From Bifidobacterium sp. (GTDB lineage Bacteria > Actinomycetota > Actinomycetes > Actinomycetales > Bifidobacteriaceae), in NCBI GenBank assembly GCA_022640915.1, contig JALCCT010000001.1, forward strand, positions 186,001 through 250,000: DNA of 64,000 nucleotides, in the 5' to 3' direction. Positions 18,332 through 26,917 of the stretch are shown in pieces. The notes under the pieces are model-generated. The model did not search any database, was not told the DNA's origin, and worked only from the letters and a program-made list of their open reading frames with translations. The position numbers were made by a program, and so were the translations under genes. How positions within the stretch are numbered: position 1 is the first letter of the stretch; every line of letters begins with the position of its first letter.

Positions 18332-19660
18332 ATGGCCAGACAGACCGTAGAAGCCGCGGGAGGGATCATCTACCGGCGGCGGCAATGTGGTACCGAGGCC
18401 AAATCCCAAAGCCCCGAATATGCAGAGAATGGGGCCGAATATGCAAAGACCCGCCCAGCGCTGCGATCCCGCGGCAATGGGCGATCGGAGCACGACGGAA
18501 AACCGGGATCATTGCTTGCTGATATCGAGCTATGCGTAGTGCACCGGCCGAAATACGATGACTGGAGCTGGCCGAAGGGCAAGTTGGAAGCCAACGAATC
18601 GCATCGTCACGCTGCCGTGCGTGAAATGGGCGAAGAGACCGGTGTGGACGTGGCGCTGGGGCCGCTACTCGGCGAAATTGAATACCCGTTAGGTGCCGAG
18701 GGCACCAAGGGACGGCGCACGAAGGCAGAAACTGGCAGCATCAAGCATGTTGTCTATTGGATGGGCCGCCCGATTGCAAGGCCAGCGGCGGCAATGCGCT
18801 CGACGGCGTTCGGGCCGGTAACTCCAGCCGATGCGGGCGAAATAGACAATATCGCCTGGGTCGGAGTGCAGCATGCTCGCCGTCTGCTTTCGCACGCGCA
18901 GGATCGAGACATCCTCGATCTTTTCGTCGACCGTGCCGAAGAAGGGGCACTGCTCAGCCGGACGCTGCTCATCGTGCGTCACGGCAAAGCGGAGGCACGT
19001 AAACTATGGAAAGGCGGCGACGCCACGCGTCCGATCACCCCCAAAGGGGCGGCCGCCGCATATGCGCTCAACCGCGAACTCGCCTGCTATGCGCCCTCCC
19101 GACTGATTACATCGCCTTGGGTGCGTTGCATGGAAACCATCGAGGTGTTCTCTTGGCAGACCGGACTGCCAATGACGACAGCCGAAGAGCTGACCGAAGA
19201 CGCTTTCGCCGCGAAGCCGCAGGCCGCCTACGATCGCATCGACGCGGAAATCGATCTCCTGCTTTCTGAATCGTATGCAACGCAACCCGTTGCGGCACGC
19301 CATCGCGCGCCACAGCCGCCCGCTCTGACGCAACGACCTCTTGCATCCCCAATCTCGGCAGCGGATTGCGCCGTCCGCCAAGAAGACATAACGCCCTGCG
19401 CTACAATATCCACTACCGCAACAGCTCCAGTTGTGGAACCGGCTCCACAGCTGGCCACGGCCATATGCATGCATCGACCCGTTATCGGCGGCGTTTTCGA
19501 CTATGTGCGGGCCATGTGCGCATCGAAGCCGCTGTCCAAGCAACTGTCCGCCACTTCGCCGTACATGCCGACCGGCAATGCGACGGCGTTGTTCATAGTC
19601 GAGACGGCCAACGGGCCGCGCATCATCGATATCCAGAGGATGGCACCACTTGTCTACTAG
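18332..19660 (+). CDS. Nudix hydrolase fused to a histidine phosphatase domain (MutT1-like)
   Basis: 443 aa from the ATG at 18332 (MARQTVEAAGGIIYRRR), AAGGGA upstream. The N-terminal half is a Nudix domain; its box runs GKLEANESHRHAAVREMGEE (near 80-100). The C-terminal half is a phosphoglycerate-mutase-like histidine phosphatase with TLLIVRHGKAEARKLW (near 210-225). This two-domain layout is known in actinobacterial MutT1, which cleans 8-oxo-dGTP and diadenosine polyphosphates. A stretch of about 45 residues before the final part, rich in Ala/Thr/Pro, and one in the Nudix domain are extra insertions compared with compact homologues. Confidence 0.87.
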   Translation: MARQTVEAAGGIIYRRRQCGTEAKSQSPEYAENGAEYAKTRPALRSRGNGRSEHDGKPGSLLADIELCVVHRPKYDDWSWPKGKLEANESHRHAAVREMGEETGVDVALGPLLGEIEYPLGAEGTKGRRTKAETGSIKHVVYWMGRPIARPAAAMRSTAFGPVTPADAGEIDNIAWVGVQHARRLLSHAQDRDILDLFVDRAEEGALLSRTLLIVRHGKAEARKLWKGGDATRPITPKGAAAAYALNRELACYAPSRLITSPWVRCMETIEVFSWQTGLPMTTAEELTEDAFAAKPQAAYDRIDAEIDLLLSESYATQPVAARHRAPQPPALTQRPLASPISAADCAVRQEDITPCATISTTATAPVVEPAPQLATAICMHRPVIGGVFDYVRAMCASKPLSKQLSATSPYMPTGNATALFIVETANGPRIIDIQRMAPLVY

Positions 19661-20399
19661 CAATTCCCATTACGGCTCCGATTCAATCCGCTCCAGCCGC
19701 GAAGGCTTCGTCGCTTCAGGCACCGGTTCGGCTCGACCAGCTCGACCAGCACAAGTCGACCCGGGAATCGTCGAAGGTCTTTCTGGCGGCACCGATCCCC
19801 AGGAGATCGATGAAATGAGCCATGCCTCAGCTGCGGCGCTCCTTGACCGCGTGCATCATAGTGAAGACCCGCAGATCGTGCAGCGCGTGCTCGGCCTTGT
19901 GGATGCAGAAGGCGTCGATATCATAGCCGGACTGTGGAGTCACTCGCAACCCGATTCACTGCCAGGCATGCTCTGGCGGCTGTATCTGCTGCGCACTTGG
20001 ATGAACCGCCACCAGGAGTCGGTTTCGCAGCTGTGGCGCATGGGCGAGCCAGTGGTGACTTCATCTTCAGCCGTAGCTGGCGTAGACCAAGCACCAAGCG
20101 CCGAAGACATCGCGCGCATCGCCGATTCAATTCTTTCCGGCGCATTCACCGGCGATTTCGCCGTAGCACTCGAGCGCGCGGCCGAGTTCACCGACGTGGC
20201 GGCCACAGGACTGCGCCTTAAAGCGCAGCAGGTCGCGCATCGCAACGGCTTATCAACGGCGTCTGGAGGCACTGCGGCGGCCGCCACGTCCCCGCAGACA
20301 GCCGCTGCACGCCTCATGCATACCGCTGGCAATCTCACGGCCACGTCGCGCGACTTCCTGCATGGGGCGACCCTATGGCGCCAGGGCAAATTGGAGTAA
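19650..20399 (+). CDS. Conserved-looking hypothetical protein
   Basis: 249 aa from a TTG at 19650 that overlaps the 3' end of the Nudix gene by 11 nt, with AGAGGA 9 nt upstream, so translation is probably coupled. A Ser/Gly-rich N-terminus is followed by a helical, soluble region (GMLWRLYLLRTWMNRHQESV; DFAVALERAAEF). No motif, signal peptide or membrane segment was recognised. Its operonic position suggests a link to nucleotide or polyphosphate housekeeping, but this is only context. Confidence 0.65.
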   Translation: MSTSNSHYGSDSIRSSREGFVASGTGSARPARPAQVDPGIVEGLSGGTDPQEIDEMSHASAAALLDRVHHSEDPQIVQRVLGLVDAEGVDIIAGLWSHSQPDSLPGMLWRLYLLRTWMNRHQESVSQLWRMGEPVVTSSSAVAGVDQAPSAEDIARIADSILSGAFTGDFAVALERAAEFTDVAATGLRLKAQQVAHRNGLSTASGGTAAAATSPQTAAARLMHTAGNLTATSRDFLHGATLWRQGKLE

Positions 20400-20432
20400 A
20401 CCTGTATACGGCCAATTCCTTAGCGCGTAATC

Positions 20433-20460
20433 TTGCGAAGGCGCTACGAGCGGTTATACT
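20433..20460 (+). promoter_or_regulatory. Promoter for the candidate structured RNA
   Basis: TTGCGA at 20433-20438, a 16-nt spacer and TATACT at 20455-20460. Transcription would start near 20467, immediately before the closing stem of the structure at 20470-20553. Confidence 0.55.
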
Positions 20461-20466
20461 GGAAAC

Positions 20467-20557
20467 TCGCGCTGGATCGTACTTAAGCCCCGGGCTCCAT
20501 TTGTTGCCGCCGAGAGCGGCGTTTGCGCCGACAGGCGCTTTCACGATCCAGCGTTTT
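20467..20557 (+). ncRNA. Candidate cloverleaf-shaped small RNA upstream of upp
   Basis: A roughly 90-nt segment folds into a four-way junction. The closing stem is 11 bp (20470-20480 with 20543-20553), and three hairpins sit inside it: AGCC/GGCT at 20486-20496, GCCGC/GCGGC at 20506-20520 and GCGCC/GGCGC at 20525-20538. TTTT follows the closing stem at 20554-20557, as in an intrinsic terminator, and a good promoter ends 10 nt before it. There is no T-loop sequence, so it is not a tRNA, and it matches no RNA family I know. It could alternatively be an elaborate terminator for the upstream gene. Confidence 0.5.
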
Positions 20558-20684
20558 CATCTCTTCACCACAGTCGTTGACCTCGGCGATGCCATTCCGG
20601 CGAGCAGCATGCGGCGCATTCATCATCGCAAACGCCCTACATAGCCGAAACACGACGATTACCATAAGCACGCTCGCCCGGGGT

Positions 20685-20690
20685 TACTCT
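20685..20690 (+). promoter_or_regulatory. -10 box for leaderless upp mRNA
   Basis: TACTCT with exactly 7 nt (TAGAGGT) to the ATG at 20698. Confidence 0.5.
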
Positions 20691-20697
20691 TAGAGGT

Positions 20698-21336
20698 ATG
20701 CAACTTCATGTTTTGAACCATCCCCTCGTCGATCATAAAATGACCGTGCTGCGGGACAAGAACACTCCCTCCAACATTTTCCGTGAGCTCATCTCCGAGC
20801 TCGTCACCCTCGAAGCATATGAGGCTACGCGCAACCTCGCCGTCGTCGATCGCGAAATCGAGACGCCAGTCTCGCCGATGGTCGGCAAGCATCTCGCTTC
20901 CCCGCGCCCGATGGTAGTGCCAGTGCTGCGCGCAGGTCTGGGTATGCTCGATGGCATGACCAAGCTCTTGCCGACTGCCGAAGTAGGATTCCTCGGCATG
21001 CGGCGCGACGAGAGCACGCTCGACATCATCACCTACGCGAATCGTCTGCCGGAGGATCTCACCGGGCGCCAGTGTTTCCTGCTCGATCCTATGCTCGCGA
21101 CAGGTGGCACGCTCGTCGCCGCTACGCATTATCTGGCCGAACGCGGGGCGAAAGATATCACTGCGATCAATATCATTGCAGCTCCCGAAGGCCTCAAGAA
21201 ACTCGAAGAGACGCTTGACCCGAGCATCGATTTCAAGGTCGTCGTGTGCGCAGTCGATGAGAAGCTCAATGATCAAGCGTATATCGTGCCTGGCTTGGGC
21301 GATGCCGGCGATCGTCTGTATGGCCTGATCGACTGA
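20698..21336 (+). CDS. upp: Uracil phosphoribosyltransferase
   Basis: 212 aa, full length. It converts uracil and PRPP to UMP (pyrimidine salvage). The family core VVPVLRAGLGMLDGMTKLLP is at about 72-91, the PRPP-binding loop is LLDPMLATGGTLVAA at about 127-141, and the C-terminal YIVPGLGDAGDRLYG binds uracil. No good SD at usual distance; the -10 box at 20685-20690 points to a leaderless message. It ends in a long terminator shared with the convergent nitroreductase gene. Confidence 0.96.
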   Translation: MQLHVLNHPLVDHKMTVLRDKNTPSNIFRELISELVTLEAYEATRNLAVVDREIETPVSPMVGKHLASPRPMVVPVLRAGLGMLDGMTKLLPTAEVGFLGMRRDESTLDIITYANRLPEDLTGRQCFLLDPMLATGGTLVAATHYLAERGAKDITAINIIAAPEGLKKLEETLDPSIDFKVVVCAVDEKLNDQAYIVPGLGDAGDRLYGLID

Positions 21337-21383
21337 GCCCTCGATTCGTAGGTGGCTCGCACTCGACCGAATTTGTATGCATC

Positions 21384-21450
21384 CGAAAACGCCGTCTTTG
21401 TTTGCGACCGTTGGCATTGGCAACGGTCGCAAACAAAGATGGCGTTTTCG
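21384..21450. terminator. Long inverted repeat shared by upp and the nitroreductase gene
   Basis: Two 30-nt arms (21384-21413 and 21421-21450) are complementary except for one G:T pair, around a 7-nt loop. The outer ends are CGAAAAC and GTTTTCG, so both strands end in T-rich sequence. It lies between convergent genes and should terminate both. A second small inverted repeat (CTGTCAGC/GCTGACAG) follows at 21451-21476. Confidence 0.85.
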
Positions 21451-21495
21451 CTGTCAGCTGCTGATCACGGCTGACAGGTACGGCCAGCCAACCGG

Positions 21496-22302
21496 TTAGC
21501 CAATTCTAAAGCCCTGTTCCTCGATCATCTGGAAGAGGTCGTCCTTGCCTGCCAAAGGAGACTGTGCCACAGCGGCGACGTAGCTAGTGAAGCCCTGCAA
21601 TGGATTGTCGGGGTTGCGCCGAGCGTAGTAATCATGGACTTCCTTGTCATACTGAGCAAACGCCTCAAGCATGCTCGGCGTCTGCTCATCGCTGGGATAT
21701 ACGTCGTCGAAATACTGGCATTCCTGCGGCGGCCTAGGCTTGAGCTCAGGCGTTTTCGCCGGGTAGCCGATCCCCAGACCCAGTACCGGGAACACATTCT
21801 TGGGCAGATGAAGCAGCTCGATGATGCGCGCAACATCGTTATGGATGGAGCCAAGAATCACCGCTCCCAGTCCGAACGCCTCCGCAGCCGTCTCAGTGGT
21901 ATGCACCGCCAACACGGCATCGGCATAGGCCTGAAGAAAAAGATGCGCCGACCGCAGACTTATGTTTTCCGCATCTGCGCCCAGCTCCTGCGCAATGCGG
22001 AGATTGCGGTGCTGGTCGACGAGGAACACGTAGAGCAACGGCGCATGGGCAATGCGCTCGAAGCCGCAGACACGCGCGATCTCAGATCGTATCGTAGAGT
22101 CTTTGATGCGCAGCGCCGACCATGCACTCAACGATTCGCTAGTCGCCGTCTGCCTGGCCGCTTTCTCGATGGCATCGATGATGTCTGGTGCGATTGGCTT
22201 GTCAACGAATTTGCGGATGGTTCTGCGATTCTGCAGGATTTCGACGGTTTCGGGCATTGTGCGCCCTTCAGCCGGGGCAGCAGCGCTTGTGGTATCAGTC
22301 AT
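21496..22302 (-). CDS. Nitroreductase family protein (NfrA-like, FMN-dependent)
   Basis: 268 aa from the ATG at 22302 (MTDTTSAAAPAEG), AGGGAG 5 nt upstream. The family signature VEILQNRRTIRKFVDKPIAP near 22-41 marks the FMN-binding N-terminus; FGLGAVILGSIHND near 145-158 and VFPVLGLGIGYPA near 173-185 are the usual core segments. The C-terminal PRPPQECQYFDDVYP suits NADPH-dependent flavin/nitro reductases of NfrA type. Physiological substrate unknown. Separated by an 83-bp gap from the upstream GDPD gene. Confidence 0.88.
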   Translation of the reverse strand: MTDTTSAAAPAEGRTMPETVEILQNRRTIRKFVDKPIAPDIIDAIEKAARQTATSESLSAWSALRIKDSTIRSEIARVCGFERIAHAPLLYVFLVDQHRNLRIAQELGADAENISLRSAHLFLQAYADAVLAVHTTETAAEAFGLGAVILGSIHNDVARIIELLHLPKNVFPVLGLGIGYPAKTPELKPRPPQECQYFDDVYPSDEQTPSMLEAFAQYDKEVHDYYARRNPDNPLQGFTSYVAAVAQSPLAGKDDLFQMIEEQGFRIG

Positions 22303-22385
22303 CAAAACTCCCTATATGCAATATGCCTTTGTTCGGCCGTTCATAGCCCGTCTGATAGATAACGTCGAAAAACCTGCGCGCTATC

Positions 22386-23432
22386 TCACAGGCGCGGTAC
22401 GAAAGCCTCGAAGATGTAACGGCTGAACCACGCCTTGCTCTGCCCGAGCTCGACCTGGCTGCGCACAGTCCAAGCCACAGCCGTGGCGCCGAGCGCGCGC
22501 GTGGCGCGAACCTGAGGGCTGCCGCCATTCGCCCAGTCGTAGGCAGTGAAATCAGGGCGCGAAATCCAGTTGCCCAACAGCCTGCCCGCAGCCCACTCCC
22601 GCAGTGCAGACGTATCGAATTCGGCCTGGTAAGCAAGCTGTCCGCGGCATATTTCCGGCCGGTTCCTCTTGTACCATCCCATGGACTGCGGTTGGAACGA
22701 CTCGACCACATACGGCCCATCATAGGCGTTCAGCAATGCATCGCCCTTCTCCATGAGCTTCTCGCAGCGTTTGTCCCATGGCTTGGCGTCGAATTTGAAT
22801 TCGACGATCAGCGGCACACGGCCGGCAACGAGATCGAGTACGTCGGCGAACAGCGGAACATGCTGGTAATAGCCTTGCGGCGCGGATTGGGCATCATGCT
22901 CACCCCCGGTCCGCGGATCGAATTCCGCCAGTGCACCGGCCTGCGCATCTCCTGGCCTCGCAGGCGCAGGAAACAGCGCGATGTGCGAGAGCTGCGCATA
23001 CGTCAGATCCGCGACACGGCGAGGATCGTGCGCAACTCGTTTCAGATCGGGATCGTGCACGACGACGACCTGGTCATCCGCCGTGAGCTGAATATCAAGC
23101 TCAATGCCATAGCCAGCCTCGCATGCTGCGGCGAATGCGGCCATCGAGTTCTCGGGCGCGATGGCCCCAGGAAAATCGGCGGTACCATAACCCGATTTGA
23201 GCGCCATGCGCCGCGCCAATGCCACATACTCGCCGCTGTGCGCTGCATACTGCCTGGTGAGCCCCGATCCTGCATCATGCAGTCCACGATGGGCGTACAG
23301 CACATCCGGAACCGTTGGAACCCCAAGACTCTTACGCTCCCGCAAGCTGCGCGGAGCGATAGCCCATCCCGCCGCGCCAGCGGCGAGTGCGCCGCCCACC
23401 AGCACACGTTTGAGAAACCCATGGGAAGCCAT
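22386..23432 (-). CDS. Glycerophosphodiester phosphodiesterase family protein, membrane-anchored
   Basis: 348 aa from the ATG at 23432 (MASHGFLKRVLVGGALAAG), AAAGGA 6-7 nt upstream. An uncleaved signal-like helix covers residues 8-24. Catalytic motifs of GDPDs are present: AHRG near 47, ENSMAAFAAACEAG near 92, ELDIQLTADDQVVVVHDPDL near 108-127 (metal-binding E, D and catalytic H), and VEFK near 215. It probably hydrolyses glycerophosphodiesters at the outer face of the membrane, for example lipid head groups or glycerophosphate polymers. Confidence 0.88.
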   Translation of the reverse strand: MASHGFLKRVLVGGALAAGAAGWAIAPRSLRERKSLGVPTVPDVLYAHRGLHDAGSGLTRQYAAHSGEYVALARRMALKSGYGTADFPGAIAPENSMAAFAAACEAGYGIELDIQLTADDQVVVVHDPDLKRVAHDPRRVADLTYAQLSHIALFPAPARPGDAQAGALAEFDPRTGGEHDAQSAPQGYYQHVPLFADVLDLVAGRVPLIVEFKFDAKPWDKRCEKLMEKGDALLNAYDGPYVVESFQPQSMGWYKRNRPEICRGQLAYQAEFDTSALREWAAGRLLGNWISRPDFTAYDWANGGSPQVRATRALGATAVAWTVRSQVELGQSKAWFSRYIFEAFVPRL

Positions 23433-23624
23433 AGTTATTCCTTTCGTTATGTTGCGCCAGACACAACGCAACCGTTCTTTTATCAGCCTTGCTCTGCGCT
23501 GCCTTTCGTTGCCATCGTCTTGCAGTCAAGGATTCCACAACCATTAGCCAGAGGGCGCATCAGTCCTAACGGACATCAGCCGCCGCGAATACAGTGAAAT
23601 GTGTGTTCCAGCGGCTGGCGCCCA

Positions 23625-25448
23625 TCACCGCTTCTTTTTCTTGCGCCCTTTGAAGTAGATGTCGAAGACGATCCACGCCGAGAGGATGAAGGCGACCACG
23701 TAGCCCATGAAGCCGACCAAGGGAATGCCGAAGACGATGGGCTTCATGCCTGCGAAGTAAACGATCGAAGAGCCGACGAACAGGCCGACTACGATCAGCG
23801 CCATCGTCAAACGGTTGACCATGTCCGAAAGCATGGAGAAAGGCTCCTGCGAGCCGACGAGCTGCATGTTGACGCGCAACTGGCCCCGTGTGAGCATACG
23901 CATCGCGACGTTGCTCTCTGTCAACGTTCCCAGCGCGCCATGCAAGGCCTGGAATCCTTCCAGCCCCAAAGTCTTCAGCTCGTTTTTGCCTGCGCCAGAC
24001 ATGGTCTTCTTGGAAGCGACATGCCTCGAGATGATCTGGATCATGTTAACGTCGGGAATGAACTCGTCAAGCATGCCTTCAAGCGTCACCAGCGCGCGGC
24101 CCACCGTAGTGATCGAGCTTGGCAGCTCGATGCCGTGGCGCTGGGCCATTTGGGTGAGTGCGGTGAGGAACTCGGCGATATTAAGCTCGGCAAGGTCGAC
24201 AGTGCCAAATTCCTTGACGATCATATCGAGATCGGTCAGCAGCGTCGCGTAATCCTCCGGATCGGCCTGCGTCCCAGCGAAACGCAGCAGGCCGTCGGCC
24301 AGCGCAGGCGAGTTCTGGGAACCGACCGCGAAGATCATATCGCGCAGCACAGCACGGGTCTTCTGGTTGAGTCGGCCGACCATGCCCAGGTCGATGAGCA
24401 CGATGCTGCCGCCGGAGACAATGATGTTGCCCGGGTGAGGATCCGCGTGGAAGAAGCCCTCGTCGAGCATTTGCGCGGCGAAGTTGTCGACGAGCTTGGT
24501 CCCGATCTCCTTGAGATCGTAGCCTGCTGCGGCGAGCTGGGCAGGTCGGGAGAGCGCGATGCCCTCCACATAATCCATGACGACCACATGCTCGGTGCAC
24601 AGTTCCATATACGGCTTAGGACAGTCCATGTATTGGTACGGGACGCAGAAACGGTTGAATTCGCCGAGATTCCTAGCTTCGAGCAAGAAATCGGTTTCGG
24701 ATTCGAAGGTGTCCCACAGCTCCTCGACGACGCCGCGCAAATCGACGACCTGCGCACTGGGCACTACCCGCGTCGCAAGCCTCGCGATCGAGCGCATGAT
24801 GGAGACATCCTGCGCCATCGTCTCACGCACGCCCGGCCGCTGCACTTTCACGGCCACGTCTCTACCGTCGATCAGTGTGGCCCGGTGGACTTGGGCCAGC
24901 GAGGCGGAACCCAGCGGCGTGGTGTCGATATGGTCGAATATCTCCTCGACCGGTCGGCCGTATTCTCGTGTCAGCGTTTCCAACACAATGAGATATGGCA
25001 TCGGATCGGCATCGGCGCGAAGCTTCGCCAGCTCGTCGCAGAAGGGCTGCGGCAGGATCTCGGAACGCATTGAAAGCATCTGCCCGACCTTGACGAAGGT
25101 GGGACCGAGAGCTTCCAGCATGAGCCGCAGGCGAACCGGCGTTAGCCCGTGCATCACATCGAAGTGACGTGCAATACCGGCGATCTGCCTGAGCCTCCTC
25201 ACCTTGCCGCGGCGCGTGAGATGGTAACGCTGGGAGAATGAGTCTTTGCGCCTTCCGAACAAGCCGATGGTGTCGACGTCGTCATCGACGCCGGCAACGT
25301 CACTGTCTGTGCTAGACGTCTTTTTCGGTCTGCGCAAAGGCAACGCCTCAGGCTGTTGCGGGTCGTCGCCGTTTGCACGTTGGCCGACGGCGGCTTCTTC
25401 TTCGTGCTGACTCAACAATCTACCCGCCCTTCGCAACTGCCGTATCAT
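23625..25448 (-). CDS. UbiB/ABC1/AarF-type atypical kinase
   Basis: 607 aa. The family marker KVGQMLSMR (KxGQ) is near 125, the ATP-site lysine is in DVAVKVQRPG near 190, HADPHPGNI near 335 and LIDLGMVG near 350 are catalytic loop and DFG-like segment. Two C-terminal membrane helices (ALIVVGLFVGSSIVYFAG; FGIPLVGFMGYVVAFILSAW) follow. In quinone-making bacteria UbiB proteins support ubiquinone/isoprenoid lipid metabolism; bifidobacteria lack ubiquinone, so the role is open and may concern isoprenoid lipids. No clear SD before the ATG at 25448. Confidence 0.88.
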   Translation of the reverse strand: MIRQLRRAGRLLSQHEEEAAVGQRANGDDPQQPEALPLRRPKKTSSTDSDVAGVDDDVDTIGLFGRRKDSFSQRYHLTRRGKVRRLRQIAGIARHFDVMHGLTPVRLRLMLEALGPTFVKVGQMLSMRSEILPQPFCDELAKLRADADPMPYLIVLETLTREYGRPVEEIFDHIDTTPLGSASLAQVHRATLIDGRDVAVKVQRPGVRETMAQDVSIMRSIARLATRVVPSAQVVDLRGVVEELWDTFESETDFLLEARNLGEFNRFCVPYQYMDCPKPYMELCTEHVVVMDYVEGIALSRPAQLAAAGYDLKEIGTKLVDNFAAQMLDEGFFHADPHPGNIIVSGGSIVLIDLGMVGRLNQKTRAVLRDMIFAVGSQNSPALADGLLRFAGTQADPEDYATLLTDLDMIVKEFGTVDLAELNIAEFLTALTQMAQRHGIELPSSITTVGRALVTLEGMLDEFIPDVNMIQIISRHVASKKTMSGAGKNELKTLGLEGFQALHGALGTLTESNVAMRMLTRGQLRVNMQLVGSQEPFSMLSDMVNRLTMALIVVGLFVGSSIVYFAGMKPIVFGIPLVGFMGYVVAFILSAWIVFDIYFKGRKKKKR

Positions 25449-25571
25449 CCGGCCATCCGCTTTTCGGCCACACGCCTTTGCGCGTTGAAAATCCAGCGAG
25501 AATCTGATTACGCTGCATTCATAGCGGATTCACCGCATTGAGCACCGATCAAGCGCCTGCAAAAGACACCG

Positions 25572-25799
25572 TCACTCGGCCGAATCCTCAGATTCCACCT
25601 TGGTTTCGGCCTCGCGCTTGGCCTCGCCGGCCTTGCGCTTGAGCTCAGTGTTCAGCGTTTTGCCCTGTTCGACCGTAATCTCGCCCTTTTTGACCAGATC
25701 GTCAATGATCTCCTGGCTCTTCTCGACCGTAGTCGCCAAAGCGCCTACGCCTGCAAGAAACACCTTGCGCAAGCCATCACCGAAATCAAAGTTAGCCAT
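25572..25799 (-). CDS. Small phasin-like helical protein
   Basis: 75 aa, ATG at 25799 with a strong SD (AAGGAGG, 6 nt). MANFDFGDGLRKVFLAGVGA is followed by a coiled-coil, charged C-terminus (VEQGKTLNTELKRKAGEAKR). The pattern resembles small phasin/PhaF-N-type proteins (a hydrophobic patch then amphipathic helix), found in many Firmicutes and Actinobacteria that make no polyhydroxyalkanoate. Function unknown; possibly membrane-surface or stress related. Divergent from aqp. Confidence 0.7.
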   Translation of the reverse strand: MANFDFGDGLRKVFLAGVGALATTVEKSQEIIDDLVKKGEITVEQGKTLNTELKRKAGEAKREAETKVESEDSAE

Positions 25800-25992
25800 G
25801 ATATACCTCCTTCAAGGTCAATGCACATTCACTCTACATCACGCACCCTATTGTGACATGGCTCTCAATTCGTCATTGGTCGGGCCTCCCATCTTCAGCA
25901 GACCTTACTCTCGCACCGATCATGTCGTAGACTGGCAATGTGATCCGCAGGCTAAACAGCTTGCGCAACCAAAAAGAAGAAGGATACATTCC

Positions 25993-26715
25993 ATGAATCT
26001 ACGCAAATACGTGGCCGAATTCATCGGCACCGCAATTCTCGTGCTCGTCGGCACCGGCGCAGTTGCCGGCTCCACCGCACTTACCGGCGCGACCGGGCTC
26101 AAAGGCTCGCCGCTGGCCCTGAGCACGCTGGTGATCGCTCTCGCCTTCGGCATATCGATCATCATCGCTGCCTATTCGATCGGCAACGTCTCCGGCGCCG
26201 TGCTCAACCCCGCCCTCACCCTCGGCATGCTTATCGACGGCCGCCTGGGCGTCACCGATTTCGTTGGCTACGTCGTGGCTCAGGTACTTGGCGCGCTGGC
26301 TGGCTCTGGTCTGCTCGTCGCCTTCACCGGTTCCAACAAATCGCTCGGCGCCAATGGCTACGGCGACCTTTCAGCGCTGAACACCGGCATGGGCGCGGCA
26401 TTCCTGATCGAAACTGTGCTGACGTTCTTCTTCATGCTCGTCGTGCTCGGCGTCACCGCAAAGCCTGAATTCTCCTCGCTTGCCGGTGTGGTTATCGGTC
26501 TGACGCTCTCCGGGCTTATCCTCATCGGCCTGCCCTTCACCGGCGTCGGCGTGAACCCAGCCCGGTCCCTTGCTCCGGCACTGTTCACCGGTGGTGAGGC
26601 ACTCTCGCAAGTTTGGCTCTTCATCGTGGCCCCTCTCGTCGGCGCGGCATTGGGTGCGCTCGTGCACCGCTTCGTGCTTGCTCCGGCCTATCTCGGCAAC
26701 GCCAAGCAGGCCTGA
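25993..26715 (+). CDS. MIP-family aquaporin / glycerol facilitator
   Basis: 240 aa from the ATG at 25993 (MNLRKYVAEFIGTAILVLVG), AGAAGGA 8-9 nt upstream; the longer frame upstream overlaps the phasin-like gene and has no support. Six membrane helices with both NPA boxes: SGAVLNPALTLG near 75 and GVNPARSLAPALF near 190. The short length and the GVNPARSLAPAL box favour a water channel of AqpZ type over a glycerol facilitator (GlpF usually has NPARD). Ends in a perfect inverted repeat. Confidence 0.9.
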   Translation: MNLRKYVAEFIGTAILVLVGTGAVAGSTALTGATGLKGSPLALSTLVIALAFGISIIIAAYSIGNVSGAVLNPALTLGMLIDGRLGVTDFVGYVVAQVLGALAGSGLLVAFTGSNKSLGANGYGDLSALNTGMGAAFLIETVLTFFFMLVVLGVTAKPEFSSLAGVVIGLTLSGLILIGLPFTGVGVNPARSLAPALFTGGEALSQVWLFIVAPLVGAALGALVHRFVLAPAYLGNAKQA

Positions 26716-26786
26716 GTCTGATACTGGCACAGGCGCCGCCGCGGCTGTCCCCGCTAGCTGCGCCTGATCACAGCTGACAGCTGGCA

Positions 26787-26840
26787 AAGGGCTTGTTTGG
26801 TAAGGAATCATGCGTATGATTCCTTACCAAACAAGCCCTT
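26787..26840. terminator. Perfect 25-bp inverted repeat between aqp and the MurT-like gene
   Basis: Arms 26787-26811 and 26816-26840 are perfect complements around a 4-nt loop (GCGT). Located between convergent genes; it should act as a bidirectional terminator though T-runs are short. Confidence 0.85.
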
Positions 26841-26917
26841 CGTCATATGTTGAATCGAATGGTCTGCGGAATTATGAGGACGCTGAAAAGAATGCGGGCG
26901 CCAGCAAACCACAATAC

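Noticed and set aside
23601..25073. 490-codon open frame opposite the UbiB-like gene
   Set aside because: It mirrors the well-supported kinase gene, its translation is rich in Arg, His and Gln without any family motif, and no SD is present; a GC-driven shadow.
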